A stretch of DNA of 64,000 nucleotides from Talinum fruticosum. Taxonomy: Eukaryota; Streptophyta; Magnoliopsida; Caryophyllales; Talinaceae. The first letter of the stretch is position 1; the number at the start of each line of letters is the position of its first letter. Shown here one piece after another: positions 35,810 to 47,137 of this stretch. Location of the stretch: NCBI GenBank assembly GCA_021018815.1, contig JAITYX010000033.1:3211001-3275000 (forward strand). Reading direction: 5' to 3'. The notes below the pieces were generated by a model. The model was not told the DNA's origin and searched no databases. It saw only the letters and a program-made list of their open reading frames with translations. The translations under genes and the position numbers were made by a program.

Positions 35810-36424
35810 CTAGTCTATTTTCACTTTCTTTCCCTTAAGATCACTAGACTTAGTTTCTTCATCTCGAGTGGGTTCCCTTAGTTCTTGGATTCGGCATGCC
35901 CTCCTTTCTTGATTTTGTTTCGCTTCAGTTTCTTTTTGATGGGCTCGTGCGATCATTTGAGGGTTTACTTCAATAATGTGCAGAGGGGCGATAGTAGGAA
36001 CGACTTCTTCATAATTTAGCTCTCTAAGTCTTAGCGCTTTGTCTATTTCTATTATTGACTCTAGATAATATGGAGAAACAAGTAGTATTTGCAACTCCGT
36101 CAGGTGTCACCAAGGCCGCAAGAGTCAATAGTTTCGAAGACCTTTCTATTATTCAGGCCATGACCCAGTCCGTCTAGAGTTACCATGTCCTCTCGAACAA
36201 GTCAAAAGATACGGGTCGGATACAATCCGGTAACGGTATTACTTGTTCTCTACCCATTTGCCATAGCACACGGCTCGGAAAGTAATACGTGCTCTCCTCT
36301 AGGCCCAATAGACGAATGTATGGATGCTGTGTAGTATCCGTTTTAAAGCTGGGACACCTTCTAGTGTTTAAAGTACCATAAGGGGTCATTGCTATGATTT
36401 TTGAAATACTCTTCCCATTGGGAA

Positions 36425-39400
36425 TGTAAGACCCGTAATTTTGGATTAGGTATTTATATGAGTTAAAGTTAATTATTTAGTTTTAATTAAATATAGTAGG
36501 TCGAATAACTAAAATATATAGCGGGTATACATTAGTTAATTCATTTGGGTGAATTATTATCGGTTCGCGTAACCATAATTAGTAAAACATATTAATTCGT
36601 TCCTTTTTGTTTTCCGCCCGGACTAGCTAAATAAAAACCCGAGACCGCTTGTGCTACTTATTTGGGTTTACTCTAATTATTGCTTAGCAAAAAGGGAAAG
36701 GGGAGCTCAAAGGAGATACGAAGGATGAGTTGGATCCAATAAGGGTTTATGACCGACAATTAATTGGTGGGGAGAGAGGGAGGTAAAGAGGGAAGGCTCG
36801 GAGGCCCGAGTAGGACAAAGAAAAGGGGAAAGCGAGAGGGGGACGTAGAGAGGGAGGGAGAGGCTCGATGAGATGGAGGGAGGAATGAGGGCGAGCGAAA
36901 GGAAAAGGAGGCCGGCGGCTGTCCGAACGACGAGAGCAGCAGCCAGGCGAGGCCAAGAGGAAAGAAAAGGGGATCGAAAACACCAAAGAGGAAGAGGGAG
37001 GAAGCAAAGACAATTAGAGCGAGAGTGAGACAGCAAGCGAGCACGAGAGCAAGGAAAAGCGGCCGGAGACCGGCGTGCTGAGCGTTGAATGGAGGAGAGG
37101 GGCCGGCGAACACGGGGGAATAACCGGGGCCCGAAGGAGTGCGAAATCGAGACCAAGAGAGAAGAAGTGAATGTGAGGGCCGAGAGAGACAGCCGATGAG
37201 CATGGAAATCGCGATCGACGCATCTGCGTCGAGCACGGAGCAAGGTGGCGAAACCGGGGCTGGCAGCAGAGAAAGAGAAAGGAAAGGAGGGAACTGACCT
37301 AGCCTAATCTAAATTCGCCATCTCCAATCCCTAATTCAAGGTGGGTAGTCTTATTCTCTAAATTGATAATAATTTCGAAATTTAGTTGAATTTGTTGTGA
37401 ATATTGAGTATTTGTATTGCGGAAGAAATTTAGTAGTTGCTTCGAGTAAATAAAGAACTTAGAAAGAATTTAGGGAGTTGTTACGCCTGAATCGGGACAT
37501 GAGAGGAGTTACTTGGGTTAAGTAGTTCAAGTTGAATTAGGAACTTTGAGTAGTTACTTAAGATTGGATTGGGAAGCTGGAGATTCCGATGGAGTTAGGT
37601 TGCATAGGTCAAATGAGTAGTATTAAAGTTTCGGTTAGCCATTAAGGATGAAGGAGTTGTGACTTGGGTACGAATTATGAGTTAGTTAAGCCTTAGAGAT
37701 TTCCTGAATTTGCGACATTGAGAGATAATTGCGAATACTAGAAAACGATGATTCGAAGTATAAAGAGGAGTATGAATTCATATTGATTGATGCACAGTTG
37801 AGGCATGGGAGTAAGAAGTGGGTGATTGTTAGGTTAATTGAGTTCAAAATATATTTAAATCCTTGAGGTTGAACTAAACTTGAGGATAAGCGGAGCTAGC
37901 GGAACTTGAGTAAAGAAGGGAAATTAAAAGTTATATGATTGAGTATGGACGAGAAAGAGTCGATTAATAAGGTAGAAACATAAGATGAGAATTTGAAGTA
38001 AATATGGCAATTTGTGAGAAGTTGGGGCGTTGTAGTTATTGTGGCTTAGAAACGTTTTAGTTCCTAAACTCATTAGGCTTGAAAGTGAATTAAGTTAAAG
38101 AGAATAGACTTTGGAATATAGAGGAGAATGGGAAATTGGGGTAGCAAGGGAATATGTATCCATGTGAATTGATTTGTGGCATTGAAAACAGAGTATGACG
38201 AGAATTACTTATATGGTAATAGGAGAATTATACTTGAATAGAATATGGATGAATATGAGTAGATGCTAAGCACTTGGGAGAATCTTTGAGCGGAAATGGT
38301 AGCTTGGGATGGTAAGCCTTAGTATAGAAATGCTTGACCCTTGAAGTGAGTGGATTCTAATATAATGCTCAAAGATTAGTTTTGAAAAGAGTTCAAATGG
38401 TTATGCAAAATGCTACTTGTGTATGATTCTTGAGAAATGCTTTCCAAACTTGAAATGTGTTCTAAAGAAGCGAAACTTTTTGAGAAAGTCGATCAGATTT
38501 GAGAAAATGAATTTATAAGGGTGACACATGGTGTCTTGACTTCCATTGTGTTAAGTCGATTTGAGAAAGCTGTTTGAAGCGGACGTGATGAATGATTGTG
38601 TGTAAACTCTTTTGAATCGACTTGGCTAGGATCATTTAGCATATCGAAGGGTTCGAACTGCAGTCCTCATTCGTGAGGATGCCCGGCTAGAAACTTCGAG
38701 GGAAGGGTTTTAACAAGGGTCCTGCGGTATCGGGATGCTCGATCCGAGACTTCCTAGAAGATAGGTCCTGGGAGCCTTTTATTCGGGGTCGCGCCCGAGA
38801 GAATTATGAAGTGCTAGTTCGAGTCCATGAAAGCCTAGAAAGTTGATTCAGTTTTAAAATAATTGTCATGAGTGTGAAACCGCATTTTAAATGATTAAAG
38901 TGTTGTGATCCATGTGTGACAAACGATTTCAAAGGATTTCATTGAAAGTATATAGATTTGTATTATGTTACTACACTTTCACCGATTTCATTATTATGAG
39001 TAGTATGTGTAAAGAATTTCCATTTTAAGAGTGTGAGACTCTCTGGTGAGCTCGTGGTCTGCTCACCCCCACAAATTCCCCTTTTTCCTTCCCATTGTTG
39101 CAGGTACACTCTCAAAAGATGTGTGCGGTACTTAGCATATTCTATACTCTTGCTGATTTCTGTTTGCTGTTTGCTAAGTGATTCAAGTTGCGGACATGCA
39201 TTTCTTATTTTTCTAAGTGTTTTACTTTGTAATTTAGTTCATATAGTTTACACCAGATGTATAATGAACCACCTAGATTGTTTTAAGTTTTATCGCATGA
39301 TTGGTTGGACTCCGACGTGTGGTCGTTGAGCTGTATACTTCGAACGTGTGGCTCGTCAAGTTATATTATGGTTTTATGCAGGATTTTAAGGCTTTAAGCC

Positions 39401-39591
39401 TTGGGGATAGTCCTTATTACAAACGAAACTCTGCCAAAATTTTTAGAAAACTTCTAACCCTTGTGGAAAATTTCCTTCCTTACCTTTAAGTTGGATTTAG
39501 ACAGCCAAGTCAACACCTAAGTGAGCCTCGAAAGTTCCTTTGAGGAACTCTGGTGATGTAATACTCCCGGGGTGGGTTTTGGGGTGTTATA
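36425..39591 (+). mobile_element. Solo LTR, Gypsy-like long LTR family (copy 2)
   Basis: 3167 bp, TGTAAGACCCG to GGGTGTTATA, related to 3823-6664. Shared layout: GA-rich block (about 36690-37290), donor-like AAG/GTGGGT at 37341, acceptor-like TATGCAG ending at 39381, then GGCTTTAAGCC and AACTCTGCC before the end, 210 bp from the acceptor. Flanks GGGAA (36420-36424) and GAGAA (39592-39596) differ at one base, and the last bases TATA differ from the TACA of copy 1. No internal domains, so read as a solo LTR. It sits inside antisense unit 2 of Gypsy D. Confidence 0.82.
36690..37290 (+). repeat. Purine-rich block inside solo LTR copy 2
   Basis: GA-rich run with GAGAGGGAGG and GCGAGAG strings. 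Opens low-complexity minus-strand frames of up to 178 codons that I do not regard as genes. Corresponds in position to 4020-4560 of copy 1. Confidence 0.7.
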
Positions 39592-40655
39592 GAGAAGCAA
39601 GGCGATCAACTATCGCTAATGTTCGTTTCCGCAGGCAGAAATGTTGCTAGGTATGTGTCCAACTTCGGAGGAGTTTTGATGAGTTTCGGATGTTCCATTA
39701 GCCGGATATGCACATCATAGCTGCAAAATCAAATATTACTGTCCTGCATGGTCAAAGTTAAACTTTTATACACCCAACAGGACCAAAATCGAAATATTAA
39801 AAATAGCGACCGAAGAGGTAGAAACGAAAGTTAAGTTTTTCGACCTAAACTAGAAATTCTTTAGGTTCTAGCCGGCACCGGACCGCCGCCTTCTGGCCGG
39901 CGCCATCAACTGGTTTTACCGTAGTTTGCTTCTGTTAGTTTTTGTGCTTACCTGTAATAACAGGGGGCTACCGTGGAAATTCTGTTCAGCGTTGGCTTCA
40001 ACTCGGTCTAAGTCAATATCGTTTCAGCAACTATTAGTTGAGTTAGGGAACAATAATTCTCTAAGCTGTTCCACCAGGCTTAGCAGAGATGTTGGTGCCA
40101 AGTCCTCGTGACCCCTACTAGCGAAACTCCCTGTCATGCAAGTAATTATAGCTCGCCATCTGGGGATGATGATGGACTTAGCATTGGCATATATGTTGCT
40201 GTAATGTTTCATCAGATTGGTTAAGCTAACCCGATTCCCAATAAGGATCCACCCTAGGTACTTCTTACTCGGTTTTAGTAGATATTGGTACTTTTCATGA
40301 GGATTTTCTGAGGATTTGGGAACACCTGATTTTGTTCGCCTAAAACTACCTAGTATGGCATCTAACTCTTCAGGCAGGGGGCACAATTCCTTATCCTTGA
40401 ACCTAAAGACATGGTGATGGCGATCCCAATAAGCTAGAACAGCCCTTAAGAAAGGCCAATAGATTTTGACCTGGAGAATGCTTAAGAGGACATTAAGCAC
40501 ATAATTGATTAAACCAGACCTATTCATGTTGCTCATCTCATGCATACACCAGGTTAATTCAGTCACAAAGTCCATGGTTCTATGTATGGATGTAAGAAGA
40601 GGATATATCGCGGTTGAGTGAAGGCTTTTGTTTCTTGTTGCGCTGAGCGATCATA

Positions 40656-40664
40656 TTTATAGGT
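40656..40664 (-). promoter_or_regulatory. TATA box upstream of antisense unit 2
   Basis: Minus strand CTATAAATA, about 80 bp before ATG 40575, in the context CACCTATAAATATGATCG. Suggests that the antisense unit is transcribed separately from pol. Confidence 0.6.
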
Positions 40665-41799
40665 GTTTTCATGGAGTTCTTCGAATCCTTCTACAATGAG
40701 GCACTATAGTCCCTGTGGAACTCATATAGGGTCGGCGCCGACCACATCTTGAGCCAAGCCTGTTTCGTGATTTTTTCATGGTTCCGAGCAGTCCTTGGTT
40801 ATTTTTGTTTCTTGTCCCAGCCAATGCCGTGCACTTTCTTTTGGACCATGCACTTACCATTTTCCATTTTTCTTTTTATTTTTTTTCTTTTAGGGGGAAT
40901 GGGGGCTAGTGTCATTTTTTTATTTTTGACTTTGTATTTTTCTTAGGTTTTGTGCATCATATTAAATAAAAAAATGCATTTTTTAGGATCAAGTCTTGCA
41001 TTTAATCTCATTGCATAAGAGTCTTCATTACAAAATAAATAATATATTAACAAAATAAGCACTCTACAAGAGGTCCATGAATCGGCAATCAGTGGAAGAA
41101 GCAAGGAATCATCTACGCATCATCATCGAGTCGTCATCGAAGATGTAATTCCCTAAATCCTCCAAGACAGACGTAGAGAATCGGCCACCTTTTGGCCTTG
41201 ATCTAAGCTACCTCCTTGGTCCCAAGATTGAGGAGCCTCATGTGATGGTCTGCTATAAGAAGACCGAGGGAAGTAAAGAGGGTTCCTATGTCGATCGAAG
41301 GCTTGCAAGGGTAAGATATTCAAGCTCTCCTATGAATGGCTAGGTCCCGCATCGGAGGTACTAGGCCGGAGGCACTAGGTCCTGCCTCGGACGCACTCCT
41401 ATGATGAGTACGCCATGAAGAAAGTCGTGCCAAGCCTTGTCTAGCATTACTACTAGAAGGCGTTTGCTGCTCGAAAGCTTGGGATGATGTCTTGGGAGCA
41501 CTAAGTAGATTGCCAGAAAAATTCTTTTAGCACACCACTAAAAGGAAAAGAGCACATAACTCTTACCCATCGCCAATTTCTAGGAAAGGGATGCCCTGAC
41601 ACATTCCTCTTCCGGGATCTCAAGAATTGTGATGAAATGAGGAGGTCCCTTGGAAAGAATAACATCCACGTTAAGACTTAGGATATGGATGTTAATAGGA
41701 GTGAGCTGCCAAAGAAGAGAAGATGACAATTAATTTCCATGCAAGAAATTCAAAGTTATAAGAAGGAAGTTGAGCACTCACTAGTTAGGTCATGATGAG
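40665..41799. other. Spacer between the two antisense units of Gypsy D
   Basis: No convincing coding sequence. A T-rich run (40860-40960) and low-similarity GC-mixed sequence near 41340-41470 with repeated GGAGGCACTAGG / GGAGGTACTAGG phrases. Confidence 0.5.
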
Positions 41800-43458
41800 A
41801 GATGCATGATGGGTGTAGGAGGTGTTTAAATTTTAGAAGAGAGGTACAAGGATGCCCCATCGTGGTCGCCGCTTGCTTGTTCGGAAAAAGAGAATGAAAT
41901 AGAACATGGTCGAAGGAGGATCGACCGGAACAATTGGAGGCCATGTGTTAACTAGAATTGGAGGAGTAACCCTCTCCCCAAGATACCAACAAAACCTAAA
42001 AGGACCTTCAAACAAGATCCTTCTCTCACTCAATTCCCGGGCCACAATGACATTTTGGGGAAGTTGAAGTTAGGCCCAAGGGTGGAGGATGGCCTACATA
42101 CAAGAATTATCAAGAAATCAGCTAGTAAGAATGAAAAACAAAAAGAAAATGGATGAACAACAGTGAATACAAGAGGCTGGACTGCACCACAGGTGACCCC
42201 ACAGATTGTGGTCCAGGCTGTGGGCATGACCAGAATGTAAATTATGTGGTAAAAAGCTTTTTAAGCCTATTTTGGAGCAAGTTTTGAGAATAGAAGCAAC
42301 ATACCGAGTTGACACGATTAAGGGCTGATCTCAAAAAGCCTATTTCATGTATCTTGGTTTGCTCAAGATAAATTCTAGCCCATGACACAGATGCCGGGAA
42401 TGCGGGCCGATTTGTCGAACCGGGAGAAAGATGTGGAAAGTATTCATATAGCCACGGTTACATTTTGACAAGTCAAGTAAGTCTTTTTATCCACATAAGA
42501 TGAAAAGTACATATTGAAGAAAGGAATAATTTGAGCATACCTCAATGATCTTCCATAAGCCATTTAAAGGAAGATAGTTGGTGGAATCTGGTTCTGATCT
42601 TATGTGTCGCACACCGGCATGAAGACCCCTAATGAGGCAAGTATAGCGGGAACATCCCAGTTGAGCTCCTTTACTCTATCAAGATCCACTAGGTTCACCA
42701 AATAGTGAACATGAATTTTAGCGGCCTGATCAGAGAAGAGGATCATGCTCAAAAGAAGAGCAAGCACGACCCTCACTTGTTGTTGAGGAGAATGTCGAGA
42801 CTAGAAAACTTCATCATCAAAAGTCTCAAAAAGAATGGTATATTTGAAGTGGTTATTATATGGAAATCTCTCTACTACGGGACCGAAAAGATGACGGAGG
42901 TAGTCACGATTTTAGTACAAATTCCGGTCATAAGCTAAAGGTTCCCCTGAAAAGCCTAGATCAGATAAAATAGCAAAGTCAAAGGGAGTTATCGTCATCT
43001 CACCGAAGGGAAGGTGGAACGTGTTAGTGGTGTCCCAAAATCGCTCACTGATGGCTCTAATAGGATCTCTCTCCCTCCTATCAATGAGATGGCGTAAAGC
43101 TATGTAGAGAGGTCCAAACCCAACATTATACATGACATTCTCGAGAGGAAAGTGCATCGTATTGCAAGTCTCCATAAACTTTGGGATGGCTCCACTGCTC
43201 CGAATTTAGCCTTTCTACAAAACAAAATCCAACAAGATTTTGGTTAGAACTTTATTCTAAAAGAGAAAATGAAGAGGTTTAAGCCAATTAGCTTACCGAA
43301 GAAGAAATCGCAAGTGAAGAAACGTAGGTTTCAACTTCAACCAACAGATAACTTGGATTCCATTCGTTCTGCGGACGCCATTCGCGCTCAAGGAAAGGGT
43401 CTTGAGTAAGACTCTCAGCTCTAGTTCTTCCTATAGGATGAGCTTTTCTTGTAGGCAT
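41800..43458 (-). pseudogene. Antisense unit 1 of Gypsy D: plant mobile domain (PMD) gene with introns
   Basis: Minus strand. ATG at 43458 (MPTRKAHPIGRTRAES). An 82 bp intron runs 43296-43215 (donor CG/GTAAGC, acceptor TTTTGTAG). The next exon carries RFWDTTNTFHLPFGEMTITP and FDFAILSDLGFSGEP (43060-42930), the core of the plant mobile domain (PF10536 type). It is followed by a second block IHVHYLVNLVDLDRV (about 42690-42730) in a shifted frame, then YEYFPHLSPGS (about 42440). The last part reads LFEGPFRFCWYLGERV (42015-41970) after an acceptor TGTATGTAG at 42094. Further donors are ATTGAG/GTATGC at 42540 and near 42304. Broken by shifts and stops. PMD is known in plant transposons and in host MAIN/MAIL proteins. 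Here it is read against pol. Confidence 0.75.
43215..43296 (-). other. Predicted intron 1 of the antisense PMD gene
   Basis: Minus strand GTAAGCTAATTGG at the 5' end and GTTTTGTAG at the 3' end, 82 bp, T-rich before the acceptor. A size typical of short plant introns. Confidence 0.7.
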
Positions 43459-43571
43459 TTTGAAGGCATGGAATTCTTGAGAACCAACTAGCTTTCAAGG
43501 AGCAAAGTAAGAAAATGAAAGAGGAGAATAAGATGAAGAGTTGGTGTGCAAAATAAAACACATCATACACC

Positions 43572-43580
43572 TCTTTTTAT
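43572..43580 (-). promoter_or_regulatory. TATA box upstream of the antisense PMD gene
   Basis: Minus strand TATAAAAAG in GGGCTATAAAAAGAGG, about 115 bp before ATG 43458, followed by a pyrimidine-rich leader. A second independent promoter-like site on the minus strand of the same element. Confidence 0.6.
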
Positions 43581-44208
43581 AGCCCAAGTCGGTCAAGGAA
43601 CCCAAGCACATAAAACAAGGGTCAAATAACTAATAGGGAACCGAAGGAATCCGGCCAAGCACGTCGAGGGCCACACCTGCCAAAGGCTAGCCAGGGCCCC
43701 ACGAGGTGCCGTGGAGTCCAATCGGCAATAGGTTTTACAGCCTACCCCACCTCCCTTGTCAAAGTAGTTTTGTCCACTTGGAACATGTGAATTTTCGTCC
43801 CTTGTGCATGCAAGTGGAAGTTTTTGGGCACACTAATTAGCTTTTCCGGAACAGTTTTATCAGTCTATTTTTGACTTAATTATTCAGGTAAAAATACTAA
43901 ACTTTTGTCAATTCAGTTTAACACTAACAAGTGTGCTAGCACAGCAGATTATTCAACAAAATTTTAGATCAAAAGACAATCAAAGTTTCAGCATCAAAAT
44001 ATGCCAAGCTTCAGGCTCCGATCAAGCCAAGCTTAAGATCCTTTTACTAAACATTAGAACGCATACATCGCGATCAAGTTCAGGTCTCACTTTGGAATTT
44101 AGGTTTGATTACAACAAATTTTTCAAGCATCACACAATGCCTTATAGAAATCGAGGTAAGTACCCTTTAGTGTCTACATTTACCCTTCGCCTTTTAGACT
44201 CGGTCAAA
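43581..44208 (+). other. 3' untranslated part of Gypsy D
   Basis: No reading frame. Ends in CGGTCAAAGTGGG, which joins in the original element to the polypurine tract remainder at 53868-53879. Copia E lies between. Confidence 0.7.
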
Positions 44209-44213
44209 GTGGG
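44209..44213. repeat. Target duplication GTGGG, left copy (Copia E)
   Basis: GTGGG precedes the LTR end TGAAGG at 44214 and recurs at 53868-53872 just before GGCTAAC. G-rich, so a chance match is somewhat easier than usual, but the size (5 bp) is right. Confidence 0.7.
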
Positions 44214-45741
44214 TGAAGGTTTGCTCGAGGAGAGTCCGAGTCACCCTAGAGGGGGTGAATAGGGTGATAGAAAATTCTTTTAGAAGATTCGCACTTTTGT
44301 GCAGAAATGTTGCAAAGACAGATTCCGAGTCTAAAGACAGAGTCGAAAAGATTGGACTCGAAGTCGGTGAATCGGAAGAAGCAAGAGCACTAAGGCTGTC
44401 CGAGCCTAGAATGAACTCGGAAAGTGAACACAGAGATTTTACGTGGAAACCCTCCCGGGGCAGAAAACCACGGCCCGTGTCAATCCAGACACGAAGTCAA
44501 ATCCACTATTTTGAGTCCACAAAATACCGTGAACTTGACCGAACCCGAGTTGCTCCCTTGGATAACTCTATACAAGTTTTCCTAGACTCAAAAATTCCCT
44601 TATCTGATCTAGTACTTCCTAGCTGAGATAACCCTTACAGCTAGGGACAACTAAGCTGAGTTAACCCTTACAGCTTAGTCAAGGGACCTTACAAAGAATG
44701 TAAGAAGTGTTTGTAACGAAGTACAAGACCTTACAACTCGAAAGTAATGAATTACGAGTGGGAGTTGTAAGTTGAAGATTGAGAGTAAATACAATGACTT
44801 CTATCAAGTAAGTGTATAGACAATATGTTCGGCAACCTTCAAGTCTTGTGAAGTGGCTTCCATTTATAGATGACCAGGCAGAGTAGCCGTTATCTTCATC
44901 TCGCTGACCGAGAGTCCTCTCGTGACCGTTGTGAAAGGCTTTCCGAGTCACTCGGAAAGTATCCGTTGAAATATGGACGTTGGACAACGGTTTAACTCTC
45001 TTGGAAGTCCCAAAACCATTGGTTGTGTCTTGAAAAGTGTGGTGAAAACCACCGTTAAGCTTGACGTTCCAGCTTTTCCGGATATGGAAGCGAGCAGCTT
45101 CGACACAATCTTCCGGGACTAAAGCAAGGAAGGTGAAAAGCCATATCTCGCTGGTGATTTGACGTTCGAAGCCGGCTACTTTTGTAGTTTGAAAAGATAT
45201 CCTCGATTGAATAACCTACAAAAGTAAAACACCTTCGGTTCTCAAAGTATAGAGTACTTTGGTCCAAGGTTAGACACGAGATAATAAAATAATCATGATA
45301 ATTAACCAACAGATTATCCGAGTCGGAGAAGAAATGGAATTTTCTGAGTCTAATATCCATGATACTCAGAATTCCATAATACTTAGTCTTAAGCAAGGAA
45401 TCAAGTTCTAATCAAATAGTAGAGATAGAAAAACTTGATATAGACTAAGCATGAAATGAACTACGAATGCCGATTCTGCAAACAATAGAGTAAATATCCA
45501 CAAGTTAGACTCGAGTGAGAGTGGACTCGGAATAAAGAACAAGTTTTCTGAGTTGCTAACCGAAAAGCGATTAAAGAGATATGTGAAGGCCGAATCGCAT
45601 AGAAAAGATACTTTTTAACTCAAGTAAGTTTCTAAGACACGAGAGAATGCCTTGGAATCAAAACTCTATATAAATGACATCGTTATACCCGATTCCTTTT
45701 GCATGACTCGGAAAGATATAGAGCAGTGTCTCGAGTCTTCA
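44214..45741 (-). repeat. 3' LTR of Copia E
   Basis: 1528 bp. Element sense TGAAGACTCGAGAC to CAAACCTTCA. TATAAAT is the reverse complement of 44862-44868. Its U5 end (44214-44572) forms an inverted repeat with 47138-47497. Confidence 0.9.
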
Positions 45742-45757
45742 ATCTCCCCTTTTTGAT
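45742..45757 (-). promoter_or_regulatory. Polypurine tract of Copia E
   Basis: Minus strand ATCAAAAAGGGGAGAT just before the LTR start. Same tract as in copies A, B and C. Confidence 0.9.
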
Positions 45758-46164
45758 GAAAGGCATTCCATACTTAAACAGAAACTTTGTTAGAGGAAAA
45801 ATAGATCGATTCCGAGTAGTTTGAGTAAAGGTAAGGCATAATGAATGGATCGGAGCAATGTACACTATATCAAAGCAAATTAAAGTATGCTTGAACTCAT
45901 TAACTCGTAAAAGAAAGAACTCAGAAATTAATAATGAAATGCATCAATTCATTAAAAGAAATTACAAGGGCGGAAAGAACTCCCCTAGACAAGACAACCA
46001 GTTTCGACTACATTTTCTCCCCTTGCCTTTCAAAGCAAAAACAAGAAACAAAAAGAAGGGAGAAAAGTACAAGTAATACACATAAGTTGTCCGGACAAAG
46101 AGAAAGTTTTGAAACAGAAATTCGGAGACACCGAGGAATTGTGACTCGAGTGCATGGCTCCAAC

Positions 46165-47137
46165 TAGGAAGGAGAGGATTTCGAGTGGAGGCGGAGGTGC
46201 GCCGGCGCCGATAAGATCTTGACGATGTACTTGAGCGCGGCGAAGGGAGAACCGGAACAACTCGCAGGGGCTCGGCTCCGAGTGGCCGACCCGGAGAAAG
46301 TGGATCGAGGGGTTCTTCCCTTGGGACCTCAGGGGCTGGAGGGGGCTGCTCCGGCTGACTCGCCGGAGGAGCGAGATCTTCGACCCACTCGGATCGCTGT
46401 CCGAGCCGAGTACAAGCAATTTGAGCTTGGGGAGCAGGCTGTCCCTCAGCAGCTGCCACGGCCTCTTCTTCCCTTGGCCCGGAAGGAGCTGCCTCAGCCG
46501 CAGGTTCCTCGGCGTCCTCCGCTGCATCTCGTAGCTTCTTCCTCTCGCTTCTTCGCTTCCTCGCTGTCCGAGGAGGAGGTCGAGCTCGGGCTCGAAGACG
46601 CCTCGGATGTGTCCGAGTCATCCGGGTCCCGAGCCACCTTGGACCGTCTCTCTCCGAGGAGCTCAGCCAGCTCCTTCGCTCCTTAACCAGCTCTCTCATC
46701 TCAAGAACAAGAGACTCGCTGCTTCTCGGATTTGGGACTCGACCGGTCTTTTGGTTGATGGTCGACCCCGAAGAACGGACTTGAAACCCCGAGCATGTCT
46801 CCGAATTCGGAAGACACAGAGGTGATCTTGTCCATGAAGACAGGGGACAAGAGGGCGGAGAGAGTTTTGGAAGCACCTGGAGGTGGAGGCACCACCAGGT
46901 GAAGACGGAAGAGGGAGAGGGGTTGATTTCGAGTCCGAGGTGGAGAAGGAGGCCTCGGCTCCGAGTTGTGAACCCGCACACCGGGGTTAGTTTCTCGGTA
47001 TCCGTACCCCGGAGTTCCTTCTTGCCGACCACAATGGCCGCCTCGGACACCGCGTTAGGGTCGGAGGGAAGAGGAACTTGGAATTGTTTGAAGACAAGGG
47101 TGAGAAGAGCACCGAAAGGAAGGGAGGTGTTCTTCTT
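46165..47137 (-). pseudogene. aORF C-terminal half of Copia E (inverted block)
   Basis: Starts inside the aORF at KKNTSLPFGALLTLVFKQ and runs through EAAIVVGKKELRGTDT. Then come regions rich in Ser/Pro and Glu/Arg/Ala, and the conserved end ALKYIVKILSAPAH near 46200. Joined at 47137/47138 to antisense LTR sequence, it forms a 423-codon open frame (47233 to 45962), the longest in the window. It is not the native gene: the first 30-odd codons are LTR antisense, and the frame drifts from that of the other copies after GLLLHLGL. Confidence 0.7.

Larger units (their letters stand above)
35810..40575 (-). pseudogene. Antisense unit 2 of Gypsy D (DUF7745-like), split by a solo LTR
   Basis: Minus strand. 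ATG at 40575 opens a 183-codon frame to 40024 that begins MDFVTELTWCMHEM and contains YWDRHHHVFRFKDKELCPLP and EELDAILGS. This kind of motif is seen in plant proteins with DUF7745 found in and near Gypsy elements. The family name is from memory and unverified. A clear intron follows: donor CAG/GTAAGC at 39951 and acceptor TTTTGCAG at 39721 (231 bp). Coding-like sequence then runs to 39592, where the solo LTR 36425-39591 cuts it. It resumes at 36424 with YIRLLGLEESTYYFPSRV and a charged Gln/Glu/Arg-rich end (36094 to 35810, stop near 35812). Opposite in direction to pol. A TATA box lies about 80 bp before the ATG. Confidence 0.62.

Noticed and set aside
36707..37243. Minus-strand frames of up to 178 codons
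   Set aside because: Same GA-rich block in the second solo LTR. The overlapping frames do not match the protein of the first copy.
44213..44626. Plus-strand 137-codon frame near the left end of Copia E
   Set aside because: Lies within an LTR that is in minus orientation, and its counterparts in other LTR copies are not open.
46219..46686. Plus-strand 155-codon frame
   Set aside because: It is opposite the inverted aORF end, which has family support on the minus strand. No domain on plus.
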